From positions 20,103 through 84,102 of the forward strand of contig NZ_CP102412.1 of assembly GCF_024628725.1 (NCBI RefSeq): a DNA stretch of 64,000 nucleotides, given 5' to 3'. The DNA comes from Ruegeria sp. YS9 (GTDB taxonomy: Bacteria; Pseudomonadota; Alphaproteobacteria; Rhodobacterales; Rhodobacteraceae). Under the pieces are notes generated by a model. The model was not told where the DNA came from, did not search any database, and worked only from the letters and a program-made list of their open reading frames with translations. Numbering within the stretch: position 1 is the stretch's first letter; every line of letters starts with the position of its first letter. The translations under genes and the position numbers were made by a program. Positions 35,193 through 44,847 of the stretch are shown here, in pieces.

Positions 35193-35903
35193 ATGGGCGT
35201 TGGCCAGAACATAGCCGCTGAGAATGCGAACTGGACCTTTGGGGGCAGTGTTCCCGATACGTTTGTAGACCACATCAAATTGTCTGTTCCTCTTTATGAA
35301 ATGGGTCACTGCCTGATCTGTCAGGTTTCCGATTTCTTCGTCCGCAATGACAGTCTCTGCTATGAAATCGGCACATCGACCGGAGAGTTGATCCGCAAGC
35401 TGGCAGAACACAATGCGGGAAAGCCTGACGCACGCTGGATCGGCATCGATGTCGAACCTGAAATGGTGAAGGTCGCCGAAGCGCATTGCGCGGATGTCCC
35501 GAACATTTCCATTCTTCATGACGATGCCCGTCATATGGAGATGGAAAAGGCGGACATGATCGTCAGCTATTATACAATGCAGTTCATCCCGCCCCGGTAC
35601 CGGCAGGAACTGTTCACCAAGATCTACAACACCCTGAACTGGGGCGGTGCGTTTGTCATGTTCGAAAAGGTCCGGGGGCCGGATGCGCGATTCCAGGATC
35701 TTGTGACCCAACTCTACAACGAATTCAAAATCGGCAATGGATTCTCAAGCGAGGAAATCGTCGAAAAGGCGCGCAGCCTGAAAAGCGTGCTGGAGCCGTT
35801 TTCCACCCAGGGCAATCTGGATCTGCTGGGCCGGGCCGGTTTCAAGGATGTGATGAGTATTCAGAAGTATATTTGTTTTGAAGGTTTTCTTGCTATCAAA
35901 TGA
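35193..35903 (+). CDS. CmoA-like class I SAM-dependent methyltransferase
   Basis: 236 residues. The order of motifs follows CmoA closely: NWTFGGSVPDTFVDHIKLSV near the start, CYEIGTSTGEL (56-66) for SAM, GIDVEPEMV, SYYTMQFIPPRYRQEL, FEKVRGPD, then a helix with FKIGNGFSSEEI and a final GFLAIK. CmoA makes carboxy-SAM for tRNA wobble uridine modification with CmoB. No cmoB is nearby, and this copy stands among glycan genes, so it may be a paralog with another job. RBS GAGGAGA lies about nine bases before ATG 35193. I am sure of the fold, not of the reaction. Confidence 0.82.
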   Translation: MGVGQNIAAENANWTFGGSVPDTFVDHIKLSVPLYEMGHCLICQVSDFFVRNDSLCYEIGTSTGELIRKLAEHNAGKPDARWIGIDVEPEMVKVAEAHCADVPNISILHDDARHMEMEKADMIVSYYTMQFIPPRYRQELFTKIYNTLNWGGAFVMFEKVRGPDARFQDLVTQLYNEFKIGNGFSSEEIVEKARSLKSVLEPFSTQGNLDLLGRAGFKDVMSIQKYICFEGFLAIK

Positions 35904-36045
35904 TTGCTTAGCACGATTTCGGACGGCGGCCAGGAACGCTGATGAACACGTCTGTTTCAAATTTCAATGACCCGCGCCCGGACATCGGGCCCAGTTCAGG
36001 CGTGGCTGCATCCCGCGCGACCGGATCAAATGCTGCGGAAATGAC

Positions 36046-37539
36046 ATGAGCGTATCGGCACCTTCGGACAAACTGGCCTTTCAGACCCGGTCGGCCCTGC
36101 TGGCCACGCTGGCGGTTCTTGCCTGTCTGTCCGTGTTTCTGATCAACGGCGGTCCGCTCTATTATTTCGACACAGGCAGTTATATCCGGCAGGGCAGCGT
36201 GGCCCTCAACAGCCTTCTGCCGCCGGTGAACGAGACCAGCACGACGGGCGGCACTTACACCGCAGATGACGATGGGACTGCAACCGGCTCCCGCTCGCTG
36301 ATTTATGGCCTCATCATAGCTACGTTTTTTCGCGCCGACGCCCTTTACGCTGTTCCGGTCATCCATCTGGCTGCCACGCTTTTTGCGGTCTGGATGCTGG
36401 CGCGGACGGCTGGCCGTTCTCTGGACGGTGCGCAGAACACAATGCTGATGACCGCAATCCCGCTTCTGGCGGCGGCCAGCACCTCTTTGCCGTTTTACAT
36501 CGCCTATATGATGCCGGACATATTTGCACCAATTCTCCTGATCGCGATTGCGGCACTCACCGCCTTTGGGCAGACAATGCGCCTCTGGGAACTTTTTCTG
36601 ATCTCGGGGCTGGCTCTGTTCTGCATTGTGCTGCATCCGTCGCATCTGGCGATCACAGGGCTGATGATCCCTTTTGTCGCCCTGGCGGCTCTGGGTCGCA
36701 GGATGCCGGGGCGCTGGCGCGCAACGGTCCTGATGGTGATGCTCCTGACGCTTGCGGCGGCCGAACGCAAGGCCTTCCAGATTACCGTTGAAGCCCAGAT
36801 GAACAAGGAAGTTGTCTATACCCCGCATATCACTGCGCGGCTCATCGTTGACGGGCCGGGGATGGACTATCTGAAGGATGTCTGCCCGGATGCAAGTATA
36901 CCAACCTGCGCGCTGTATGAGGCGCTTTCATGGTCGGATGACCCTTACAGACTGACCGCATCCCATATCATTTTCGAGCGCTCCTCTCAGTTGGGGTCGT
37001 TCCGTCTGCTGTCGCCGGAGGAGCAAAAACAAGTGGCGCTGGCACAGGGGGACTTTGCCAAAGCAGTCTTCCTGTCCAGGCCGATTGCGACGTCTTTCGC
37101 ATTGGCCAAAAACGGCTATCATCAGATTATGCGCTACAGCATCACCATGACAATCCCGACGGATGTGGAATTGACCAACGCGCGCACGCTGGCTCGCCTC
37201 GACGAGGCGCAGTACGATTTGATTCAGAAAGGGAATCTGGCCTGGGACAGGGGCTGGATAGAAACGGCCGATATCGTGCACGGCGTGATCTATGCCGTCT
37301 CTTTTGCCTTTATCGTGTTTGTTCTGCTGCGGCCGGGTCGTGTGTCGCGTGACATGAAGCTGTTTGCGCTGTTCATCCTGATCGGAATAGCGGTCAACGC
37401 TCTGGTCTGCGGAGGAGTATCTCAACCCGCGGATCGTTACGGCGCGCGCGTGATGTGGTTGTTGCCCTTTACAGCGGCCTTTCTTTTCCTTGTTCAGCGC
37501 TCAGGCGCTTCGCGTATCATTGCCGGAGATCCTTCGTGA
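36046..37539 (+). CDS. Polytopic membrane protein, GT-C-like, function unknown
   Basis: 497 residues with about ten hydrophobic segments. The first loop has GGPLYYFDTGSYIRQGSVAL, an acidic, aromatic loop after the first membrane helix as in GT-C glycosyltransferases. A large periplasmic loop lies at residues ~250-400. I do not recognise the family. The end overlaps the GT2 gene at 37536 (GTGA), so the two are translationally coupled and probably act in the same step, for example a polyprenyl-phosphate sugar made by one and used by the other (inference). Confidence 0.82.
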   Translation: MSVSAPSDKLAFQTRSALLATLAVLACLSVFLINGGPLYYFDTGSYIRQGSVALNSLLPPVNETSTTGGTYTADDDGTATGSRSLIYGLIIATFFRADALYAVPVIHLAATLFAVWMLARTAGRSLDGAQNTMLMTAIPLLAAASTSLPFYIAYMMPDIFAPILLIAIAALTAFGQTMRLWELFLISGLALFCIVLHPSHLAITGLMIPFVALAALGRRMPGRWRATVLMVMLLTLAAAERKAFQITVEAQMNKEVVYTPHITARLIVDGPGMDYLKDVCPDASIPTCALYEALSWSDDPYRLTASHIIFERSSQLGSFRLLSPEEQKQVALAQGDFAKAVFLSRPIATSFALAKNGYHQIMRYSITMTIPTDVELTNARTLARLDEAQYDLIQKGNLAWDRGWIETADIVHGVIYAVSFAFIVFVLLRPGRVSRDMKLFALFILIGIAVNALVCGGVSQPADRYGARVMWLLPFTAAFLFLVQRSGASRIIAGDPS

Positions 37540-38561
37540 GTTCAGATCAATCCCTTTCCATCAGCGTGGTCATGCCGGCCTACAATGCCGAACATCTGCT
37601 GCCGCGCGTTTTGCCCCCATTGATTGAAATGCTGAATACCGGACAGGTGCAGCAGGTTCTGGTGGTGGATGACCAGTCCCCGGACGGCACTGCGGCGCTG
37701 GCACGGAAAATGGGCGCAACCGTTCTGGCCACGCCCGTCAATGGCGGTCCCGGAGCGGCCCGCAACCTGGCCGCCCAGCAGGCCACGGGCGATATCCTGT
37801 GGTTCGTGGATTCCGATGTCATCGCCTGGCCCGATGGCCCGGAACATATTCGCCGGGCGATGTCCGAAGACAATGTCGGTGCCGTGTTCGGATCCTATGA
37901 TGATGCCCCGGACGGGCAGGCCTGGTTTTCACGCTACAAGAACCTTCTGCATCGCTATCACCATCAACGGGCCCGCCGCGAGGCGCGCACCTTCTGGGCC
38001 GGGTGCGGCGCCATCCGGCGCGACGTGTTTCTGGAGGTCGGTGGGTTCGACGTAAAAACCTATGAGGTCCCCTCGATCGAAGATATCGAACTGGGCTACC
38101 GGATAGCGGCCACCGGTCGCCGTATCCTGGTCGAGCCGCTTTTGCAGGGCAAACACCTGAAGGTCTGGACCATCCGCAACAGCCTGAGCACGGATATCTT
38201 CTGCCGCGCCTTGCCCTGGGCCCGGCTGATGATCTCGCGCGAGGGGCTGACCGATGACCTGAACACCTCGATGGCCGAGCGGGCACGGGCCGCAATTGCC
38301 GGGCTGTTGCTGCTGTCGCTTCTGGCCCTGCCGTTCTGGCCGGGAAGCTGGCCTTTGCCTTTTGTGTTACTGGCTGCGGCCTTTGTCGCCAATCTGGATC
38401 TGGTGCGTGCCATGTCCGGGCATGGCGGGCCGTGGTTTGCGTTCAAATGTCTGCTCTACCATCAGGTCTATTACGTCTATTCCGCCACCATATATGTCTG
38501 GTGCCTGTTCGAATATCACATGCTGGGACAAAAGCAGAAGCTGCGCGTCACACGAAACTGA
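37536..38561 (+). CDS. Glycosyltransferase family 2 with C-terminal membrane segments
   Basis: 341 residues: a GT-A domain with SISVVMPAYNAEHLLPRVLP, VVDDQSPDGT, NGGPGAARNLAAQQATGDI and the DxD-like LWFVDSDVI, then TFWAGCGAIRRDVFLEVGG and SIEDIELGYRI. Three hydrophobic segments follow (residues ~247-270, 272-290 and 310-330). It transfers a sugar at the inner face of the membrane; whether to a lipid carrier or the glycan is open. The start is GTG 37536, overlapping the upstream stop, with GGAG seven bases before it; a longer frame starting at 37455 inside the upstream gene is rejected. Confidence 0.9.
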   Translation: MSSDQSLSISVVMPAYNAEHLLPRVLPPLIEMLNTGQVQQVLVVDDQSPDGTAALARKMGATVLATPVNGGPGAARNLAAQQATGDILWFVDSDVIAWPDGPEHIRRAMSEDNVGAVFGSYDDAPDGQAWFSRYKNLLHRYHHQRARREARTFWAGCGAIRRDVFLEVGGFDVKTYEVPSIEDIELGYRIAATGRRILVEPLLQGKHLKVWTIRNSLSTDIFCRALPWARLMISREGLTDDLNTSMAERARAAIAGLLLLSLLALPFWPGSWPLPFVLLAAAFVANLDLVRAMSGHGGPWFAFKCLLYHQVYYVYSATIYVWCLFEYHMLGQKQKLRVTRN

Positions 38562-38597
38562 CAGATCGCGTGACATCGCTGATTGTTCGGGCCGGGA

Positions 38598-39407
38598 TCA
38601 GAACTGCTTGGCGGGAAGCTGCTCGAACGGCAGTTTCTCGATCTGATCAAAACGCGGGTTGCTTTCGTGCACATAGAACGTGTCGTAGAGCGAATTGCGC
38701 ACAAAGTGATACCCATTGGCAAACAGCAACTCATTAAGCTCGGGCGTCGGGCGTTCGATTGTCATCGCCAGAAAGCGGTACTTGTCGAATGGGAAATCAC
38801 GAAGAATTCGTGTTTCCGATCCTTCGACATCCAGGCTGAAATAGTCGATGTCTTTTGGCGCCTTATAGCGATCGAACACCTCGTCCAGCGGCACGGCTTC
38901 AACCGTAACGACCTTACCTTTTTCCCGAAACTTGGTCAGCTTCGAGGCGCGGCGTTCGTTCATGTTGTCGGCCTCATCCACCAGCAAGCTGCTACGCTGG
39001 CCATCGATCATGAATTCCAGTTGGCCGGGCTCGGGATCGACTGCTAACGGAACCGGGGTTGCCGTGCGGTGATGCCAGTGGGTGATCCGGTGATAATTGA
39101 CAGGGTTCGGTTCGATCAGCAGCCCGTTCCAGCCATAATGCTTTTCCAGAACAAACGTGTTGGAATCTGAAAACCCATCAGCCGCGCCCAGTTCAACAAA
39201 AAAGCCCTTGCGCTTGCCGTTATAGACTTCGTTTATCACCCACATATCCTGCCCCCGGTCCGAGACGCGTTTGGGCAGGTAGCCAAGATTGTTCATCGCG
39301 AAGCGGCGACTTAGATTTCGGGCACTGACGACGCCAATATACGCAAAATAGGCTGGCTTCTGGAGGAGCGGATATGCTTCGACCAGCTTGGTAAGATTCT
39401 GCTTCAT
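38598..39407 (-). CDS. FkbM-family methyltransferase
   Basis: 269 residues with the FkbM fold: GFFVELGAADGFSDSNTFVL (from about residue 69), GLLIEPNPVNYHRI, the later LDEVFDRYKAPKDIDYFSLD and EGSETRILRDF. FkbM-type enzymes O-methylate sugars or polyketides; here a sugar hydroxyl is the likely target (inference from context). ATG 39407 was chosen because GGAG lies six bases upstream; a GTG at 39419 would place that RBS inside the gene. It stands between two unrelated polytopic proteins; the next minus-strand gene upstream ends 65 bp away and may share a transcript. Confidence 0.9.
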   Translation of the reverse strand: MKQNLTKLVEAYPLLQKPAYFAYIGVVSARNLSRRFAMNNLGYLPKRVSDRGQDMWVINEVYNGKRKGFFVELGAADGFSDSNTFVLEKHYGWNGLLIEPNPVNYHRITHWHHRTATPVPLAVDPEPGQLEFMIDGQRSSLLVDEADNMNERRASKLTKFREKGKVVTVEAVPLDEVFDRYKAPKDIDYFSLDVEGSETRILRDFPFDKYRFLAMTIERPTPELNELLFANGYHFVRNSLYDTFYVHESNPRFDQIEKLPFEQLPAKQF

Positions 39408-39472
39408 AAAGTTCTCCACTTAACTGCCCACTGTCGTTTTTGCGGACAAATACATCGTTTCACAGTCACCGA

Positions 39473-41440
39473 CTATCTCAGTCCCAAAACCTTTGCGATA
39501 TCCCAGACCGGATGCGGTGTTTCGCGCACACCGCGTCCGAAAATGACGTCAAATGACACACGATAGACTGGGGCGATACTGACCGGCACCCGGGTGTTGT
39601 GCAGATCGCTTTCATAAATCGCACTGCCCCGTGTCACCAACACCCGACCGTCGATCGCATCGCCAATTATTCTTTCATCAGCACGTAATGGCGCATCCAC
39701 TGCTCGAACGAAGTAGTCTGCCGCAGTGTCATTCGGTGTCATTATCCTGGCATACACGTAAACGGACAGCGCCCCGGCCATATAGCGCTTTTCCAACTCG
39801 GCCTGTGTCCAGATCGGCGGAAAGGCCTCGTCGATCAACGCCTCTACGGTACCTATTTCCTCCACATCGGGAAATGGCGCGACATCGGTCTCGAACGCGA
39901 TGCGATGGCCCAGATGCCGGGTTATAGTAAAGGGGCGCAACGTTTCGGGCCAGCTGATCCAAGCGCTGATCGCCAGCCCGGCCAGTGCGCCGACAAGCGC
40001 CAGCGTAGGGGCCGCCTGAACCAGGCGCAGGCGCCAGAATACGATTAGCGGTATGATCGCTGCAGGCACGAAATGATGTGGCAGAATGCGGTAAGCCTGC
40101 ACATAAAAGAACAAAACATACGCGATGACGGATAGTGTCAGCGCTCTGGACAACTTGTCCTGCCAAGGCCAGGCCAGCAAGGCCAGACCGGGCAGAATCC
40201 CGCAGGGCAATAACCAGAACAGGATCCGTCCGGTATCAAAGATCGTAATGAAACGCAGGCGGTTCAGGATGCTGCTGGTATTGAACTCCGTGGACAAGCC
40301 CATCAACCCCAGCCGGTCTAACAGAAGTTCGAACAGCGATGCCATAATCAGGATGGCCACGGCAATTCCCCCCCCGATTGTTACCTGTCTGAATGGTAAA
40401 GGGCGGGTTAGAAGGAAAAAGGATATCAGGAAAAAACCGATCAGAAGAAAACCATTCGGTGCAGTAAACAAGGCCAGCGTGGACACAATCGCCATCCAGC
40501 CAAACTTCTGCTCTTGGAAAAACAAGATATAACCCAGTACTCCGAGCAAGATCATCGGCTCGCGGACCATCGGCAGAGCAATGTCAGCGAAATACGGATT
40601 GTAAGATGGGTTGAATGCCATCACGAAAGAAAACAAAAGTAGAGCCATGCCCAACCCGAACACCGTCTGCATGTCGCCGCGTGTCTTGGTCGGGCGGACA
40701 AAGGCCAGCATAACCCCGAACAGGATCGAGATACCCGGCAGATAGGCAAGGCGAATAGAAACTTCATACGGCCCAAATATCCGCATAAACCCGGATTGCA
40801 GGAATGTCTCCGTCATCATTTTGGGGGTTGGGTACCCTCCGATTGCACCAGAGTCCGGAGGCCAGAATGGCAGGCCCCTGATCATAAACAGCATTGCGTT
40901 CAGAAAGCTGTGCGCGCCGTCGTCATTCAACACCTCCCAATAGAATTTCGGAGACATCAGCAACAGCACAGCCAGAGGTAGCAGGATCATACCGATAATA
41001 TCCCAGCTTTTGCCCCGGAACATCTCTGTCTCAAAAGAACGGGCCTGAAACAGATAAAGGCCCGGCACGCAAAGCAGCAGGATCAGCAAGATGAAGGCTG
41101 CTTCAGTCATCTGCACGCCGCTGACAGCCTGAACCAGTGCCGCAATGGTGGGAATGCCGAACAGGGAAAGCGTAAACCCTTTGAGCAACCAATGCTCGAA
41201 CCGATCACCAAGCGCACGGATACCCCATGCCAATATCAGCCCCGGAGCTAAAAATAACGCCGAAGCTGACAGGGTGACCAATGGAACCCAGATGTAAAGA
41301 AACAGTGCGTCATTCACTACGAAATAAGGGGACGCTCCATCTGCCAAGGCAGCCTTTGCGGACAATGTTGCCGCAATATCCTGTCCGGCCAGTAAGATAC
41401 CGGCCAATACAATAAGAAACAAAGAAAGGCGAAATACCAT
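39473..41440 (-). CDS. Large polytopic membrane protein, GT-C-like, function unknown
   Basis: 655 residues with about 13 hydrophobic segments and a soluble C-terminal part of about 140 residues. After the membrane segment ending near residue 170, the loop FYWEVLNDDGAHSFLNAMLF carries Asp-Asp and His in the position of the GT-C acceptor/donor loop; NPSYNPYFADIALPMVREPM follows later. I cannot name the family. GT-C proteins transfer sugars from polyprenyl phosphate in the periplasm; that is the best guess here. Together with the genes at 20178, 36046 and 48726 it forms a set of unassigned or weakly assigned polytopic proteins in this window. Confidence 0.82.
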   Translation of the reverse strand: MVFRLSLFLIVLAGILLAGQDIAATLSAKAALADGASPYFVVNDALFLYIWVPLVTLSASALFLAPGLILAWGIRALGDRFEHWLLKGFTLSLFGIPTIAALVQAVSGVQMTEAAFILLILLLCVPGLYLFQARSFETEMFRGKSWDIIGMILLPLAVLLLMSPKFYWEVLNDDGAHSFLNAMLFMIRGLPFWPPDSGAIGGYPTPKMMTETFLQSGFMRIFGPYEVSIRLAYLPGISILFGVMLAFVRPTKTRGDMQTVFGLGMALLLFSFVMAFNPSYNPYFADIALPMVREPMILLGVLGYILFFQEQKFGWMAIVSTLALFTAPNGFLLIGFFLISFFLLTRPLPFRQVTIGGGIAVAILIMASLFELLLDRLGLMGLSTEFNTSSILNRLRFITIFDTGRILFWLLPCGILPGLALLAWPWQDKLSRALTLSVIAYVLFFYVQAYRILPHHFVPAAIIPLIVFWRLRLVQAAPTLALVGALAGLAISAWISWPETLRPFTITRHLGHRIAFETDVAPFPDVEEIGTVEALIDEAFPPIWTQAELEKRYMAGALSVYVYARIMTPNDTAADYFVRAVDAPLRADERIIGDAIDGRVLVTRGSAIYESDLHNTRVPVSIAPVYRVSFDVIFGRGVRETPHPVWDIAKVLGLR

Positions 41441-41913
41441 CACGTCTTATATAAACTCGTTAAATATAGTAGGTGAAAATTAACAGATGACGGATATCCC
41501 GTTGTCCTGCTGAATACCGTTCCTTTAAACCACCAACTTGTTGATAACATGCAAGTCATGTTGCTTTGTCAGTTTTTTCTGAATGAGTGAATTACACCTG
41601 CAATGCGACATCAATACGGCAAATTAAGCAGCATTGGCGATCCAGTGAAAACAAAAGGAGCAGGTTCAATATCCGGCGTCAGAGTTGGCCTCAGCGATGA
41701 GAAAGAAAAATCCTAGTCTGTTTTCAATGCCGGATTGCACAGATGACATCCTGCACGGGAACAGGCCTTGAATTGTACGCCGTGCAAGATCGCACGGCAC
41801 ACCCAATCTGTGAATCAGAGCAGGCATGTACCGGATCACCAGCACTATCCTGGTCAGTGTCACCTCCGATTATCTGGCAGCGGAAAAACCGCTGATATGA
41901 TCAATAACCCGGC
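41441..41913. other. Intergenic region between two minus-strand genes
   Basis: About 470 bp, AT-rich near 41450-41650. An inverted repeat AACATG-CAAGT-CATGTT lies at 41546-41562, about 105 bp upstream of the membrane-protein start, a possible operator. A weak hairpin AGCGG-AAAAA-CCGCT (41879-41893) lies just past the flavoprotein gene but has no T-run. No gene seen. Confidence 0.4.
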
Positions 41914-43416
41914 TCAGAGCGCCGCTCTGTTACTAAGTTTGTCTGAAGACGTCTGGTTCTTTTTCTTGGGCTTGGCTTCAAACTCTTCGTGATACGAGCG
42001 CTCAACATTGACATCCCAGACGTCATGATCCTCGCCCAGAATATTGCGCGCGGCGTACATCGCCGACAGCATGGAATGATCCTGGTTGTTGTAGCGGTGC
42101 AGACCATTGCGACCCACGGTCTGGAAGTTTTCCAGCGTCTTCAGCCAGCCGCTGACCGTGTCCAGGGCGTCCTTGTATTCACTGTCATAGACCGGATAGG
42201 CCTTGGGCTGCCGGATAACCGCGTGATCGATGACATCGCTGGCCTTGGCCAGACCCAGCTTTTCAAGCTCTTCACTGGCGAGATGCCTGAGGTCCTCGTC
42301 ACTTGACGACCACAACCCGTCACCTTTCTGGCAGAAATACTCCATCCCGATCGATGCGGTGTTCTGATCTGGCAGCATTTCCGCGGACCAGGCCCGGAAA
42401 TTCTGGATGCGCCCCACCTTCACCTGCGGGCTGTGGATGTAGATCCAGTTGTCCGGGAACGGGTCCGCGTGATCCAGGATCAGGGTCACGATCAAGAAAT
42501 CACGATACCGCAGACGGTCTGCCGCCTCGACGACCTCGGGTGGCGGCGGCGGATCAAAAGCATGGATCAGATCACGAACGGCCATTGAATTGACGAACTC
42601 CGTGCCTTCCACCCGTTCTGTGTGTTTTTCGCCATCTTCAGTCCAGTGGCGCACATCGATCGAGGTGACGCGATTGCCATCACGGTTCACCTGGATCACT
42701 TCGGAATGGGTCTCGACCGAACCGCCCTTTTCCTTGATCAGATCGCGGGTTTTTTCCCACATCATGCCGGGGCCCAGGCGGGGATACTGGAATTCCTCGA
42801 TCAGGCTGGCGGTGTCATTGGCCCCGGAAATCGCGTTCCAGACCGCCTTGGGCAAAGACAGGTTCTTGATCCGCTGCGCGGCCCAGTCGGCGCGGATTTC
42901 GGACGGCGGAATACCCCAGACCTTTTTCGTGTAGCTGTGGAAGAAATGCATATAAAGCCGCCCACCAAAGCGGTTGATGACCCATTCTTCGAACGTGTCT
43001 TCCTGCGGCTTGGGCCGCAACTTCCATTTCACGAAGCTGCCGATGATCTTGTAGGTCTCGTAGGGGCCGATATTGCCAAGGGCGTTGAAGATACGCAGCG
43101 GGTAATCGTAGAATTTGTTGCGGTAGAAGATGCGGCTCAGGCGTTGCACGGTGATGAAATCATCCCCCATCACCTCGTGCCACATATCCTCGACTTCGCG
43201 CACCTTGGTGAAAAACCGATGCCCGCCAATGTCGAAGCGATACCCTTTGTGCGTTTCGGTTCGCGAGATGCCACCAACCATGTCCGAGGCTTCGAACACC
43301 CGGGGAACATGTGTGTCGCTCAGTTTCTGAAGTTCATAGGCTGCTGTCAGCCCTGCTGGACCACCACCAATGACGACAACGGGAACAATATCTTTTTTCA
43401 AATGACTAACACCCAT
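41914..43416 (-). CDS. FAD-dependent oxidoreductase, UDP-galactopyranose mutase-like
   Basis: 500 residues with the FAD-binding VVVIGGGPAGLTAAYELQ (GGGPAG at 17-22), MVGGISRTETHKGYRFDIGG (the flavin-contacting start shared by UGM and protoporphyrinogen-oxidase relatives), KVWGIPPSEIRADWAAQRI in the middle, and a C-terminal FAD site TVGRNGLHRYNNQDHSM. Enzymes of this branch are common in glycan clusters, often next to GT2 or GtrA genes; they may rearrange or oxidise a sugar, but the reaction is not established. A longer, related protein is encoded at 58666-60108. The last ~25 residues are Lys/Asn/Ser-rich. Confidence 0.88.
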   Translation of the reverse strand: MGVSHLKKDIVPVVVIGGGPAGLTAAYELQKLSDTHVPRVFEASDMVGGISRTETHKGYRFDIGGHRFFTKVREVEDMWHEVMGDDFITVQRLSRIFYRNKFYDYPLRIFNALGNIGPYETYKIIGSFVKWKLRPKPQEDTFEEWVINRFGGRLYMHFFHSYTKKVWGIPPSEIRADWAAQRIKNLSLPKAVWNAISGANDTASLIEEFQYPRLGPGMMWEKTRDLIKEKGGSVETHSEVIQVNRDGNRVTSIDVRHWTEDGEKHTERVEGTEFVNSMAVRDLIHAFDPPPPPEVVEAADRLRYRDFLIVTLILDHADPFPDNWIYIHSPQVKVGRIQNFRAWSAEMLPDQNTASIGMEYFCQKGDGLWSSSDEDLRHLASEELEKLGLAKASDVIDHAVIRQPKAYPVYDSEYKDALDTVSGWLKTLENFQTVGRNGLHRYNNQDHSMLSAMYAARNILGEDHDVWDVNVERSYHEEFEAKPKKKNQTSSDKLSNRAAL

Positions 43417-44073
43417 ACCAAAACACTGACCTAAAGCTACAAGAGGTTATCCGAGATTCACAACAAAATCCTGTCAGCCCCCGAAACGGGGCTCCTGCGC
43501 TTTGCAGTTCCACCCCTTCCGTACAGAAAAATCAACCATCCGGTTTGACGAACCGCACTCGCGTCCTTCTCTGCAAATCGATGGCAGACCCAAACCGGGT
43601 CGCCTGTACCGAAAGCCGGCTTGGGTTTTGCGAAACCGACGGTCTTCCACACCGCCCGAAACAGCACGCGTTTTCCACAATGCCCTGAAACATAACGATG
43701 ATTGCTGACTGGCACAGCCAGCCGAAACTTCCCGCTCGGAAGCGAAACATAGATTGGATCCATACACCTCTTGCCCGGCGCCTGACCTGAACCATGACCG
43801 CTTTTTTCAGGCTGCGTCTGTGATGTCCTTCACTGTATCGACGGACCGAAAGTGCGCATCAACAATGCTGTGACTTTTCTCGCATTGTGTATGGTTGAGC
43901 GTCAGAGCAACAGGGAATTCAGCGCCTCACGACTCGTGGCCTTGTGAATCTTGACAGGGTGGCAGCACTGCCGTCCTAATGCGTGCAAATGTTTGCAAAA
44001 GACCAGATACCCAGATCCGGGTTAAGACGAGTGTATTGGTAGCCAGTCTCGTTGTTAACGAGGGAGCGATTTT
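43417..44073. promoter_or_regulatory. Divergent region upstream of the CDP-sugar operon
   Basis: About 660 bp between the minus-strand flavoprotein and rfbF. Several open frames cross 43450-43800 on both strands but none shows a known motif, so I do not call a gene. A palindrome TGCAAA-TG-TTTGCA (43984-43997) lies 77 bp before the rfbF start and could bind a regulator. GAGG precedes the rfbF ATG by about ten bases. Promoter boxes are not obvious. Confidence 0.4.
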
Positions 44074-44847
44074 ATGAAGTGTGTTATTCTGGCCGGCGGC
44101 TTGGGAACCCGGCTCAGCGAAGAAACCGTCAAGATTCCAAAGCCCATGGTCGAGATCGGCGGCAAACCGATCATCTGGCATATCATGAAAATCTACGCGG
44201 CTCATGGCGTCACTGATTTCATCGTCTGCCTGGGGTACAAAGGCTATGTCATTAAGGAATTCTTCGCGAATTTCTTTTTGCACAACTCGGACGTCACGAT
44301 CGACCTGGCCAATGGCGGTCTTGAAATTGCAAACAGCAAGTCAGAACCGTGGCGCGTGACACTGATCGATACCGGAGACGGCAGCCAGACTGGCGGGCGA
44401 CTTAAGCGGGTCATGCACCTTCTCAAAGAGGAAGAAGCGTTCTGCCTGACCTATGGCGACGGTGTTGGTGATATAGACATTCGTGCCGGGATCGATTTTC
44501 ATCGGGCGCATGGCAAGCTTGCAACCGTCACAGCAGTTCCTCCGCCCCGCCGCTTCGGCCAACTCGAACTCCAAAGCAACCAGGTTCTGAATTTCTCCGA
44601 GAAACCCGTCGGAGATGGTGGGCTGATCAATGGCGGGTTTTTCGTGCTGTCCCCGAAAGTGGGCGATTACATTGACGGCGACAATACCGCTTGGGAACGC
44701 AGCCCCCTAATGAATCTGACACGCGATGGCGAGCTGATGGCCTTTGAACATAAAGGCTTCTGGCAGCCCATGGACACCATTCGCGAACGTCAGGAACTGG
44801 AAGAGCACTGGGCCACAGGCAACGCACCGTGGAAAATCTGGGAATGA
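44074..44847 (+). CDS. rfbF: Glucose-1-phosphate cytidylyltransferase
   Basis: 257 residues, the usual family length. The nucleotidyltransferase start KCVILAGGLGTRLSEETVKI (with GGLGTRL) is followed by PKPMVEIGGKPIIWHIMK, the metal-binding TYGDGVGDID, INGGFFVLSPKV, and the end GFWQPMDTIRERQELEEHW, all characteristic of RfbF. It makes CDP-glucose from CTP and glucose-1-phosphate, the first step to CDP-3,6-dideoxyhexoses and C-branched CDP sugars. It leads a five-gene operon with overlapping ends (RfbG, C-methyltransferase, epimerase, GtrA). Confidence 0.95.
   Translation: MKCVILAGGLGTRLSEETVKIPKPMVEIGGKPIIWHIMKIYAAHGVTDFIVCLGYKGYVIKEFFANFFLHNSDVTIDLANGGLEIANSKSEPWRVTLIDTGDGSQTGGRLKRVMHLLKEEEAFCLTYGDGVGDIDIRAGIDFHRAHGKLATVTAVPPPRRFGQLELQSNQVLNFSEKPVGDGGLINGGFFVLSPKVGDYIDGDNTAWERSPLMNLTRDGELMAFEHKGFWQPMDTIRERQELEEHWATGNAPWKIWE

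Noticed and set aside
34749..35214. Small plus-strand ORFs before the CmoA-like gene
   Set aside because: Basic, low-complexity, no RBS; they fill an intergenic region upstream of a gene with a strong RBS.
43458..43795. Several overlapping ORFs on both strands before rfbF
   Set aside because: None has an RBS, motif or consistent codon use.
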